Under the pieces are notes generated by a model. The model searched no databases. It was not told where the DNA came from and saw nothing but the letters and a program-made list of their open reading frames with translations. From positions 4,001,001 through 4,065,000 of the forward strand of contig NZ_CP021030.1 in NCBI RefSeq assembly GCF_002117485.1: a DNA stretch of 64,000 nucleotides. Reading direction: 5' to 3'. This DNA comes from Rhizobium sp. NXC14. GTDB lineage: Bacteria; Pseudomonadota; Alphaproteobacteria; Rhizobiales; Rhizobiaceae. Numbering within the stretch: the stretch's first letter is position 1; every line of letters begins with the position of its first letter. Shown piece by piece: positions 27,221 through 35,379 of the stretch. Made by a program: the position numbers and the translations under genes.

Positions 27221-28447
27221 TCAGTCGTTTAGCCGGGCGCTGTCGAGCGTGTAGAGTTCCTGCGCACGCTGCACGCCGCGCAGCGCATAACGTCCGACGC
27301 AGGCAAGCGCGGCACGCTCTTCCGCCGGTATTGCCGCGGCGAAATCGGAGGAGATCAGCAGGTTAAGGTCGACCGAGCGGCACATGGAGGCAATCCGGCT
27401 GACCTCGTTGACGGCGGGACCGATGACGGTGAAGTCCAGCCGGTCCTGACTGCCGATATTGCCGTAGAAGACGTCGCCGATATGCAGACCGATATAGACA
27501 TCGGTCGTCGGCCGGCCGTCGGTGGCGCGTGCGGCATTCAGCTTAGTGAGTTTTTCCCGCAGCAGCGATTCCGCCCTCAGCGCCGCCCGGCAGGTCTCGG
27601 CCGGCACTTCGCCTTTGAAGATGGCGAGTACACCATCGCCGATCAGCTTCAGCACGTTGCCGCCCGCCTCATGGATCGCCGAGATCGCTACCTCGCTGTA
27701 ATCGTTGAGCAGCGGTATGATTTCCTCCGGCGGCACGCGATCCGAAATCTTGGTGTAGTTCAACAGATCGGAAAACCACAGCGCAGCCGAAATCCGCTCC
27801 GATTTACCGCGGCTGATCTTGCCTTCCATCACCTGCCGCGCCGCATCCTCGCCGAGATAGACTTCCGCGATGGTGCGGGCGATGCGCCCGAGCGCAATGC
27901 ACTTGATCGCCAGTCCGAGAACCGGCACGAGCTTGCGCAGAATGGCGATATCGTGCTCCGAGAAACCCTCGGGATGCTTGGTTGCGAAATGCGAAAAGAA
28001 GCAATCCATCTCACCGATCGTGCCGGCTTCGCTGAAACGATGCATCATTGCTACAAAATCGGTATTACCAGCTTCGGCGATCTTGTCGAGCATGGTGAAA
28101 TCGATCGGATCGCCGAAGCCGATGCGTCGGCGGACCTCCCGCTCGTTGCCCGACCAAAGATAATAGAAGGCCGAGCGCTGCCAGGTCGCAGCCGCTTCGC
28201 CCGAGCCCGTCGGGCCATACTCGAATTCGGTTTCGATCTCTTCCACGCTGTCCCAGCGGAAGGCCCTGCCCTCATGCACGGGGTGCAGCGTGTCCATTAG
28301 CGCCATGCCGCGGTCGAGCGGCAGGCCGGCATCGCGGCAGGCCGCGCAGAAGCCGGTCATGAGCTCCGCTTCCGAAGCACCCTTCAGTCCCTGCTCCGTA
28401 ACCCAGGCCGCAATCGTGCTGACGTCGCTGTAATCCATGCCGCTCAC
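27221..28447 (-). CDS. Class III adenylate/guanylate cyclase
   Basis: 408 residues, no membrane spans. An N-terminal sensor region of about 200 residues of unrecognised fold precedes the cyclase catalytic domain. Motifs: LWFSDLLNYTKISDRVP (first metal Asp), GGNVLKLIGDGVLAIF (purine-selecting Lys and second metal Asp), GLHIGDVFYGNIGS, and LDFTVIGPAVNEVSRI (transition-state Asn and Arg). All key positions are present, so it should be active, making cAMP. The Thr in DFTVIG is common in bacterial forms. A related cyclase lies at 43076-44299. The gene is convergent with the SDR upstream in the window. Confidence 0.92.
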   Translation of the reverse strand: MSGMDYSDVSTIAAWVTEQGLKGASEAELMTGFCAACRDAGLPLDRGMALMDTLHPVHEGRAFRWDSVEEIETEFEYGPTGSGEAAATWQRSAFYYLWSGNEREVRRRIGFGDPIDFTMLDKIAEAGNTDFVAMMHRFSEAGTIGEMDCFFSHFATKHPEGFSEHDIAILRKLVPVLGLAIKCIALGRIARTIAEVYLGEDAARQVMEGKISRGKSERISAALWFSDLLNYTKISDRVPPEEIIPLLNDYSEVAISAIHEAGGNVLKLIGDGVLAIFKGEVPAETCRAALRAESLLREKLTKLNAARATDGRPTTDVYIGLHIGDVFYGNIGSQDRLDFTVIGPAVNEVSRIASMCRSVDLNLLISSDFAAAIPAEERAALACVGRYALRGVQRAQELYTLDSARLND

Positions 28448-28502
28448 CTTTGTCCGTTCCGAAGCTGTAGCCCGAACTCAGCGTGGAAGGAAGTCAATTG
28501 GC

Positions 28503-29528
28503 TCAACCGGGCGTGGGCATATTATAGGGCGTGACGATTTCGACGGAAGAAAGTGAAGCTGGAACGGCCCGCCCCGGTGCTTGTGCCCGCCTCATGATTG
28601 CCCTGAAGGCCGAGCGGGCATCGGTTCTGAGATCGTGATGCAGCACGAAGCCGATACGGCCTGCGGCAAGCAGGGCGCGGTTATCGGCATCGAGATCGTG
28701 GGCGACGAAGACGCGGACGGGACGCTCTGCCGCATCGAAGGCAGCCAGCACCGCGCGATTGCCGCCGCCGATCGAATAGACGGCATTGATGGCTGGATCA
28801 GCCGCAAGTGCTGCCGCCGCAAGCATTCCCGTGGCGGTATCGGTGCCGTGCCCTTCGCTGATTTCGGCAATGCCGATTGCGGGATAATGGGCGCGGATGA
28901 CGCGGCGAAAGCCCATTTCGCGCTCCTCCTCGCCGCGGAACCGCCCGCTCGACAGCGTCACCAGCACCTTGCCGCCGGCAGTTCCGAGGAATTCGCCGAT
29001 CAGATAGGCGGCGGTCTCTCCCGCAGCCCGGTTGTCGGCGCCGGCGTAAGCGATGCGGGACGAATTCGGCAGATCGGTCACCAGCGTCACCACCGGAATG
29101 CCGGCCGCATCCGCCCGCGCGACGGCCGCGGCCACCTCGGCAACGTCAGGCGCCTTGAGTACGATGCCATGCGTGCCGCGCAGCCGGATACGATCGAGAA
29201 TCTGCACCAGTTCGGCCGGCTTCATCACCTCGGCAAAATGGAAACGGCAGCGGAAAACGCCGGGCAGGAAGGCCGCCATCTCGGCCTCGAAAGCGGCGCG
29301 CACTGCATCGCTAAACCGCTGCGGCGTCTCCATGACGATATCGATCGCCAGCTTTCGCCCACTGCCCATCGCGCCGCCCTGCTGTTTTTCCAGTTCGGCG
29401 ATCGCCGCCCTCACCCGCATTGCTGTCTGCTGACGCACACCCGGCCGGCCGTTCAGCACCCGGTCGACGGTGGCGGTGCTCAGTCCCGCCTGGAAGGCGA
29501 TGTCCTTGACGAGAAAGGGATGGGCCAT
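28503..29528 (-). CDS. LacI-family transcriptional regulator
   Basis: 341 residues. The N-terminal LacI HTH is LVKDIAFQAGLSTATVDRVLNGRPGVRQQT, followed by a periplasmic-binding-like effector domain (VVTLVTDLPNSSRIAYAGADNRAAGETAAYLI, SGRFRGEEEREMGFRRV). The TATVDRVLNGR wording marks a rhizobial subgroup often tied to carbohydrate operons. It is divergent from the PhyH-SDR-SMP30-GH2 cluster across a 92-base gap and so probably regulates it. No perfect palindromic operator stands out in that gap. Confidence 0.9.
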   Translation of the reverse strand: MAHPFLVKDIAFQAGLSTATVDRVLNGRPGVRQQTAMRVRAAIAELEKQQGGAMGSGRKLAIDIVMETPQRFSDAVRAAFEAEMAAFLPGVFRCRFHFAEVMKPAELVQILDRIRLRGTHGIVLKAPDVAEVAAAVARADAAGIPVVTLVTDLPNSSRIAYAGADNRAAGETAAYLIGEFLGTAGGKVLVTLSSGRFRGEEEREMGFRRVIRAHYPAIGIAEISEGHGTDTATGMLAAAALAADPAINAVYSIGGGNRAVLAAFDAAERPVRVFVAHDLDADNRALLAAGRIGFVLHHDLRTDARSAFRAIMRRAQAPGRAVPASLSSVEIVTPYNMPTPG

Positions 29529-29620
29529 AGAATCCCCTTGATGGTTTTTTGATGGATTTCTGATCTACATCACCCGGTATCGCAGCGTATAGTGCCTTCA
29601 GCGAAAGAGGAGGAGCCATC

Positions 29621-30805
29621 ATGAAGACCGACAATCAGCAGAAACTGCGCGCCGACCGAGTCTGGCTCAGCGAAGATGCCTGCGATCTCGACGATTTTCG
29701 CCGCCTTGCGGAAAAGACTACCGCGCTTGCCGATTACCCCACAGCTTCAGCCGTCGAGAAGAACGTGCTGATCTATGACAGCCGCAAGGTAACGGCGGCG
29801 GCAACCGGCGAAGGCAAACGCCTCGTGCTGGCCGAAATCTGCGAAGCCTTCGGCGAAGGCCCAGGCGTCGTCGTTTTCAAACATGCTTATCAAGACATCG
29901 GCATCATCGACCGCGCCAGCGCGATTTTCGATGCCATCATCGAGGAACAGCACCGCACCTCGACCGGCGGCGGCGATCATTTCGCCAAGCCTGGCGCCAA
30001 CGATCGCATCTGGAATTCGCTGGAAAAACACTGCCTCGCCGATCCGGAAAATTTCGCCGAATATTACGGCAACGCCGTTATCGCGCTCGCAAGCGAAGCC
30101 TGGCTCGGGCCGAGCTATCAGATGACGGCGCAGGTCAACCGCGTCAATCCGGGCGGTGCGGCGCAGTCGGCCCATCGCGACTATCATCTCGGCTTCCAGT
30201 CATCGAAGGTTATCGAGCAGTTTCCGGCGCATGTTCACCGGCTCTCGCCTGTTCTGACGCTGCAGGGCGCGGTCGCGCACTGCGACATGCCGCTCGAAAG
30301 CGGTCCGACGCTCTTCCTGCCGCACAGCCAGACCTATTTACCGGGTTATCTGGCGCTGAAGCGCCAGGAGTTCCGGGATTACTTCGAGGCCAACCACGTC
30401 CAGCTGCCGCTCGAAAAAGGCGACGTCGTCTTCTTCAATCCCGCCCTCTTCCACGCCGCTGGCACCAACCGTTCGGCCGACATAAAGCGTGTCGCCAACC
30501 TCCTGCAGGTCTCCTCCGCCTTTGGACGGGCCATGGAGACCGTCAATCGCGAGAGGATGAGCGCCACGCTCTTCCCCGCCCTGAAGGCATTGCAAGACCG
30601 GCTCTCGTCCGACGAAATCGCGAACGCCGTCGCCGCCTGCGCCGAAGGTTATTCCTTCCCCACCAATCTCGACCGCGACCCGCCGCTCGGCGGGCTGGCG
30701 CCGAAGACGCAGGCGCAGCTGATGCATGAGGCGCTGCGGGAAGGCTGGAGCGACGAGACCTTCAAGGTAGCGCTTGCCGAGCAGGCGCGGAAGAAGTTGA
30801 GCTGA
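29621..30805 (+). CDS. Phytanoyl-CoA dioxygenase (PhyH)-family Fe(II)/2-oxoglutarate oxygenase
   Basis: 394 residues. The iron facial triad is visible as HRD in QSAHRDYHLGFQS and the distal His in FFNPALFHAAGTNRS, with a following Arg (DIKRV) suited to 2-oxoglutarate. Such enzymes hydroxylate or oxidatively demethylate small molecules using O2. Length is greater than minimal PhyH proteins, with an extra N-terminal region of about 130 residues. It is the first gene of a plus-strand cluster with an SDR, a lactonase and a GH2 glycosidase, which suggests oxidation of an unusual sugar or glycoside aglycone rather than a lipid. A strong AGAGGAGGAG site precedes the ATG. Confidence 0.85.
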   Translation: MKTDNQQKLRADRVWLSEDACDLDDFRRLAEKTTALADYPTASAVEKNVLIYDSRKVTAAATGEGKRLVLAEICEAFGEGPGVVVFKHAYQDIGIIDRASAIFDAIIEEQHRTSTGGGDHFAKPGANDRIWNSLEKHCLADPENFAEYYGNAVIALASEAWLGPSYQMTAQVNRVNPGGAAQSAHRDYHLGFQSSKVIEQFPAHVHRLSPVLTLQGAVAHCDMPLESGPTLFLPHSQTYLPGYLALKRQEFRDYFEANHVQLPLEKGDVVFFNPALFHAAGTNRSADIKRVANLLQVSSAFGRAMETVNRERMSATLFPALKALQDRLSSDEIANAVAACAEGYSFPTNLDRDPPLGGLAPKTQAQLMHEALREGWSDETFKVALAEQARKKLS

Positions 30806-30817
30806 AGTAGAAATAGA

Positions 30818-30888
30818 GGCCCCCTCATCCGCCTGCCGGCACCTTCTCCCCGAGGGTAGAAGGTGCCCGTAGGGCGGATGAGGGGGCC
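30818..30888. repeat. RIME-like palindromic intergenic repeat
   Basis: Perfect 16-base outer arms (GGCCCCCTCATCCGCC and its complement) enclose an inner hairpin around accttctcccc...gagaaggt-type sequence (imperfect). The class is characteristic of rhizobial intergenic mosaic elements. It lies between the PhyH and SDR genes; transcripts through it would fold strongly. Confidence 0.75.
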
Positions 30889-30958
30889 ACACGGCACCAA
30901 TCTAAGAGCCTCCCGCATCGCGGGAGGCATTCGCACATCATCACTAAGGAGGAATTAC

Positions 30959-31780
30959 ATGAGCACGGATCACGGCCGACTTGACGGCAAGATCGCCATC
31001 GTCACCGGCGGTACGCAGGGCTTGGGCGCAACCATCGCCCGTCTCTTCGCCGAACGCGGCGCGGCAGGCATCGTCATCTGCGGCCGCAACGAAGCCAAGG
31101 GCGAGGCGAAGGCCGCGGAGATTTCAGCGGCGACCGGCGCCAGAGCCGTCTATGTCAAAGCCGATCTCGGCCAGGTCGAAGACGCGAGGAATGTCGTCCA
31201 CGCATGCGACAAGGCCTTCGGTCGTGTCGACGCGCTGGTCAATGCCGCCGCCATTACCGATCGCGGCACCATCCTCGACACCAGCCCCGAACTCTTCGAC
31301 GCCATGTTTGCCGTCAATGTGCGGGCGCCGTTTTTCCTGATGCAGGAAACAGTGAAGGTCATGCGCCGCGAAAAGATCGAAGGCACGATCGTCAATATAG
31401 GCTCGATGTCGGCTAAAGCCGGCCAGCCCTTCATCGCCGCCTACTGCGCTTCCAAGGGCGCGCTGGAAACGCTGACGAAGAACACCGCTTATGCGCTGCT
31501 GCGCAACCGCATCCGCGTCAACGGCCTCAACATCGGCTGGATGGCCTCCGAAGGCGAGGATCGCATTCAGCGCGAATATCACGATGCACCTGCAGACTGG
31601 CTGGAGAAGGCAGCGGCGAATCAGCCCTTCGGCCGGCTCGTCGATCCACACGAAGTGGCGCGCGCCTGCGCCTACCTGTCATCGGCGGAATCCGGCCTGA
31701 TGACCGGCTCAGTCATCTGTTTCGATCAATCGATCTGGGGTGCTTACGACGGCTCGCCGCATCCGGTCGCCGCTCTCTGA
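30959..31780 (+). CDS. SDR-family oxidoreductase of the PhyH/GH2 cluster
   Basis: 273 residues. TGGTQGLGATIA is the cofactor loop, with Arg in CGRNEAKG favouring NADP. The NAG motif is replaced by NAAA (VDALVNAAAITDRG). Catalytic Ser lies in NIGSMSAKAG and Tyr-Lys in YCASKGAL. An AAGGAGGAATTAC site precedes the ATG at 30959; the longer frame to 30863 runs through the upstream repeat and is rejected. With PhyH, lactonase and glycosidase neighbours, it is probably a sugar or polyol dehydrogenase producing a lactone or ketone. Confidence 0.87.
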   Translation: MSTDHGRLDGKIAIVTGGTQGLGATIARLFAERGAAGIVICGRNEAKGEAKAAEISAATGARAVYVKADLGQVEDARNVVHACDKAFGRVDALVNAAAITDRGTILDTSPELFDAMFAVNVRAPFFLMQETVKVMRREKIEGTIVNIGSMSAKAGQPFIAAYCASKGALETLTKNTAYALLRNRIRVNGLNIGWMASEGEDRIQREYHDAPADWLEKAAANQPFGRLVDPHEVARACAYLSSAESGLMTGSVICFDQSIWGAYDGSPHPVAAL

Positions 31781-31876
31781 GAAAACCCGAGCCCTCACAT
31801 TTCCCGCTGCCGCGCTCTGGTCGCTGGGAGGATTTGTCGCTAGGAGAAAGACAGCAGCATTCAGGGAGGAACTGGC

Positions 31877-32788
31877 GTGGCTGACAATCCGCTTTATGAG
31901 GTCCGCGATGAACGTTTCGCCGCTCTGGTTATCGGCAGCGCCGCCCTCGATGAGCTTTATTCCGGCTGCCGCTGGACGGAGGGCCCGGTCTGGTTTTCCG
32001 ACCTGAACTGCCTTCTCTGGAGCGATATCCCGAACGAACGCATGATGCGCTGGACACCGGATGGGACGGTCTCCGTCTTCCGCTCGCCCTCAAACTATGT
32101 CAACGGCAATACCCGCGACAAACAGGGCCGGCTCATCTCCTGCGAACATGGCGGCCGCCGGGTCACCCGCACCGAATTCGATGGCAGCATCACCGTCCTC
32201 GCCGACAGCTACCAGGGCAGGAGATTGAATTCGCCAAATGACGTTGTCGTCCATTCGGACGGCGGGATCTGGTTCACCGATCCGACGTACGGCATCCTCT
32301 CGGACTACGAGGGCCACAAAGCCGAGCCCGAACAGCCGACCCGTAACGTCTACCGGATCGACCCGATAAGCGGCGCAATCGACGCCGTCGTCGAAGATTT
32401 CATCCAGCCGAACGGCCTTGCCTTCTCGCCCGATGAAACGAAACTCTACATCGCCGATTCCGGCTCGGGCAAACACGAAGTGCCATGCCACATCCGGGTT
32501 TTTGATGTCGTCGACGGCAGAACGCTTGCCAACAGCCGCTATTTCTGCAGCCTCGATGCCGGCCATCCCGACGGTTTTCGTTTCGATATCGGCGGCAACC
32601 TTTGGACAAGCGCGGGTGATGGTGTGCATTGCTTCTCGGCCGATGGCACGCTGCTCGGCAAGATCAAGGTGCCGCAGACGGTGTCCAATCTCACCTTCGG
32701 CGGCCCTAAGAAGAACCGGCTGTTCATCACCGCGACCCGTTCGGTCTATTCGATCTATACCAAGACGAACGGCGCACAATATCCGTAG
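31877..32788 (+). CDS. SMP-30/gluconolactonase-family lactone hydrolase
   Basis: 303 residues, six-bladed beta-propeller of the SGL family, probably hydrolysing an aldonolactone. Metal-site residues: Glu in CRWTEGPVWFSD, Asn in LNSPNDVVVHSDGGIWFTDPTYG, Asn/Asp in IQPNGLAFSPDETKLYIADSG, and the Asp loop in LDAGHPDGFRFD. The start is GTG at 31877, with GGGAGGA seven bases upstream. It follows the SDR, fitting a dehydrogenase-lactonase pair. Substrate unknown. Confidence 0.9.
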   Translation: MADNPLYEVRDERFAALVIGSAALDELYSGCRWTEGPVWFSDLNCLLWSDIPNERMMRWTPDGTVSVFRSPSNYVNGNTRDKQGRLISCEHGGRRVTRTEFDGSITVLADSYQGRRLNSPNDVVVHSDGGIWFTDPTYGILSDYEGHKAEPEQPTRNVYRIDPISGAIDAVVEDFIQPNGLAFSPDETKLYIADSGSGKHEVPCHIRVFDVVDGRTLANSRYFCSLDAGHPDGFRFDIGGNLWTSAGDGVHCFSADGTLLGKIKVPQTVSNLTFGGPKKNRLFITATRSVYSIYTKTNGAQYP

Positions 32789-32926
32789 TTTATGGAGCAC
32801 AGCGCCGTGCGTTGGACAGGCATGCCTGACGATATCGCCGTCGTCTGATAGGACGGTGTTGCCCCGGAGCGTGATCTGCAAGGGGCGGCAGCGGTTCCGG
32901 ATGACGGCCTGCACGAAAAAAGCTAA

Positions 32927-32962
32927 AGCGCATCGCATGAATCAGTTTTGATGCGACGCGCT
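32927..32962. repeat. Rhizobial AGCGCATCGCAT-type palindrome
   Basis: Arms AGCGCATCGCAT (32927-32938) and ATGCGACGCGCT (32951-32962), one mismatch, with loop gaatcagttttg. This is another common class of short Rhizobium intergenic palindrome. It lies in the 280-base gap between the lactonase and GH2 genes, which otherwise holds only a possible 21-codon leader ORF at 33002-33067. Confidence 0.65.
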
Positions 32963-33001
32963 GGAGCGCTCGCGCCTCATTGCATCAAGGAGGAATACCC
33001 G

Positions 33002-33067
33002 ATGATCCGATTTTCATGCGCCAAAGGGAGCCGCACGGCTCCTGATGCTACGACCCGGAGAGCCTAA
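33002..33067 (+). CDS. Possible 21-residue leader peptide before the GH2 gene
   Basis: A 22-codon frame (starts MIRFSCAKGS, ends TRRA) is preceded by an excellent AAGGAGG site eight bases before its ATG. Its TAA ends one base before the GH2 ATG at 33069. The spacing would permit translational coupling. It may equally be chance, since the composition is unremarkable and no homology is recognised. Confidence 0.3.
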   Translation: MIRFSCAKGSRTAPDATTRRA

Positions 33068-33068
33068 G

Positions 33069-35315
33069 ATGCGTTCCGTCGTTTCCTTCAACGAGGGCTG
33101 GAGTTTCCACGAGGGCTTCGGTCAGCGCCTGCTCGAAAACTTCGATGCCGCCAAGCCGGTCAGCCTGCCCCACACCGCCGTCGAACTGCCCTTTAACTAT
33201 TTCGATGAAAAGAGCTATCAGCGCGCCTTCACCTATCAGAAGGTGCTGCGCTGGCTGCCGGAATTCGAGGGCCGCGAGGTTTCGCTGATCTTCGACGCCG
33301 CGATGGCCGATAGCGTCGTCTATCTGAACGGCGAGGAGATCATCGCCCACAAGGACGGCTATACTCCCTTCGAGGCCCGCCTTACCGGCAGGCTGGTCAA
33401 GGGCGAAAACCTCGTGACCGTGAAAATCGACGGCAGCGAAAATCCTGCCATTCCACCCTTCGGCGGCCGCATCGATTACCTGACCTATGCCGGCATCTAC
33501 CGCGATGTCTGGCTGAAGGTCACCGACCCGGTCTCGATCCGCAAGCTCAAGATCGAAACATCAGACGTTCTCGCCCCTGAGAAATCCGCCACCGTCCGCG
33601 TCGATATTGCCAATCCCGAAGGCCGCAATTTCTCTGCAACGGTCACCGCCACGCTGAAGCAGGCCGACGGCGCCGTGATCGCCACCGCCGCGACCGAAAC
33701 GATCGGCGAGCAAACCCGACTTTCCTTCGGCGGCCTCACCGGCATCGCGCTCTGGGACATTAGCAATCCAGCGCTCTACGAAATCTCCGTCGAAATCAGG
33801 ACCGAGCACGGCTCCGACCGTCTCTCCACCCGTTTCGGCTTCCGTACCGCCGAATTCACCCCCGAAGGTTTCCGCCTCAATGGCAAGCCGCTGAAATTGC
33901 GCGGCCTCAACCGCCATCAGGCATTCCCCTATGTCGGTTACGCCGCCGGCCGTTCCGCCCAGGAACGCGACGCCGACATCATGAAGAGCGTGCTGAAGTG
34001 CAATATCGTCCGCACCTCGCATTACCCGCAGTCAAAATGGTTCCTCGACCGTTGCGATACAATTGGCCTCCTGGTCTTCGAGGAAATCCCCGGCTGGCAG
34101 CATATCGGCGATGCCGACTGGCAGAAGGAATCGATCGAGAACGTCCGCCGCATGATTGAGCGCGACTGGAACCATCCCTCGATCATCATCTGGGGCGTGC
34201 GCATCAACGAGTCGCAGGATAGCCACGACTTCTACGTTGAGACCAACCGCTTGGCCCGTGAGCTCGACAGCACCCGCCAGACCGGCGGCGTGCGTTACAT
34301 CACCGAAAGCGAGCTGCTCGAAGACGTCTACACGATGAACGACTTCATCCTCGGCAACGAGGAACTGCCGGGCTCCAACCGCCCGCGCACCGCGCTCCGC
34401 ACCCAGCAGGAAAATACCGGGCTGTCACATAAGGTGCCGTACCTCATCACCGAGTTCAACGGCCATATGCACCCGACCAAGATCTACGATCAGGAACAGC
34501 GCCAGGCCGAGCATGTGCGCCGTCACCTCGAAGTGCTGAATGCCGCCTACGGCGATCCGGATATCTCAGGCGCCATCGGCTGGTGCATGTTCGATTACAA
34601 TACCCACAAGGATTTCGGCTCCGGCGATCGCATTTGCTATCACGGCGTCATGGACATGTTCCGCGAACCGAAATTCGCGGCCTATGCCTATATCAGCCAA
34701 TGCGATCCTTCCGAAGAGATCGTCATGAAGCCCGTTACCTTCTGGGCGCGCGGCGAGCGCAATATCGGCGGCGTGCTGCCGCTGATCATCCTGACCAATT
34801 GCGACGAGGTGGAACTGCAATATGGCGGGCTCAGCAAACGTATCGGTCCGGATCGGGAGAATTACCCGCACCTGCCGCATCCGCCTGTTGTGCTCGACCA
34901 CCGGCACTTCACATCAGATGAGCTCGGCACTTGGGGGCTCGAATGGATCGACGGCACCCTCACCGGCTATATCGACGGCACGCCCGTGGCCAGCCTGAGG
35001 CTGGCGGCCGATCCCTTGCCGACGACGCTGGAAATCGTGGCCGACGCCGGCACGCTGAAAGCCCGCGAACGTGACAGCACGCGTGTCATCATCCGTGCCC
35101 TCGATCAGTGCGGTAATCGCCTGCCGTTCATGAACGACAGCATTTCGCTGAAGGTGCATGGCCCGGCAAAGATCGTCGGCCCAGCCAATGTGCCGCTGCA
35201 GGGCGGCACATCAGGCTTCTGGCTGGAGGCGACGGGGCTGGTGGGAGAAATCACCGTCGAAGCGGTCTCCTCACGTTTCGCGCCGGTGACCCTCAACCTA
35301 ACGGCCGTCGCCTAA
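33069..35315 (+). CDS. GH2-family glycoside hydrolase (beta-galactosidase-like)
   Basis: 748 residues with no signal peptide, so cytoplasmic. The N-terminal jelly-roll (about 1-165) contains FDAAMADSVVYLNGEEIIAHKDGYTPF. An Ig-like domain follows (about 175-280), then the catalytic barrel from FRLNGKPLKLRGLNRHQAFPYVG. The acid/base is Glu381 in WGVRINESQD and the nucleophile Glu462 in YLITEFNGH, a spacing typical of GH2. The C-terminal 160 residues resemble accessory beta-sandwich domains. It is the last gene of the PhyH-SDR-SMP30 cluster. Beta-galactosidase is the default guess; beta-glucuronidase or another exo-glycosidase is possible. Confidence 0.9.
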   Translation: MRSVVSFNEGWSFHEGFGQRLLENFDAAKPVSLPHTAVELPFNYFDEKSYQRAFTYQKVLRWLPEFEGREVSLIFDAAMADSVVYLNGEEIIAHKDGYTPFEARLTGRLVKGENLVTVKIDGSENPAIPPFGGRIDYLTYAGIYRDVWLKVTDPVSIRKLKIETSDVLAPEKSATVRVDIANPEGRNFSATVTATLKQADGAVIATAATETIGEQTRLSFGGLTGIALWDISNPALYEISVEIRTEHGSDRLSTRFGFRTAEFTPEGFRLNGKPLKLRGLNRHQAFPYVGYAAGRSAQERDADIMKSVLKCNIVRTSHYPQSKWFLDRCDTIGLLVFEEIPGWQHIGDADWQKESIENVRRMIERDWNHPSIIIWGVRINESQDSHDFYVETNRLARELDSTRQTGGVRYITESELLEDVYTMNDFILGNEELPGSNRPRTALRTQQENTGLSHKVPYLITEFNGHMHPTKIYDQEQRQAEHVRRHLEVLNAAYGDPDISGAIGWCMFDYNTHKDFGSGDRICYHGVMDMFREPKFAAYAYISQCDPSEEIVMKPVTFWARGERNIGGVLPLIILTNCDEVELQYGGLSKRIGPDRENYPHLPHPPVVLDHRHFTSDELGTWGLEWIDGTLTGYIDGTPVASLRLAADPLPTTLEIVADAGTLKARERDSTRVIIRALDQCGNRLPFMNDSISLKVHGPAKIVGPANVPLQGGTSGFWLEATGLVGEITVEAVSSRFAPVTLNLTAVA

Positions 35316-35336
35316 CGCATAACCCGAAATCGAGAT

Positions 35337-35376
35337 GGAGCGCCCTTGGCGCGTCTTAGCGGACGCACGGCGCTCC
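35337..35376. terminator. Hairpin between convergent GH2 and ABC ATPase genes
   Basis: Inverted repeat GGAGCGCC / GGCGCTCC with a 24-base interior that also pairs partly, in the 64-base gap between convergent genes. No clear U-tract on either strand, so a bidirectional terminator is only a candidate. Confidence 0.4.
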
Positions 35377-35379
35377 ACC

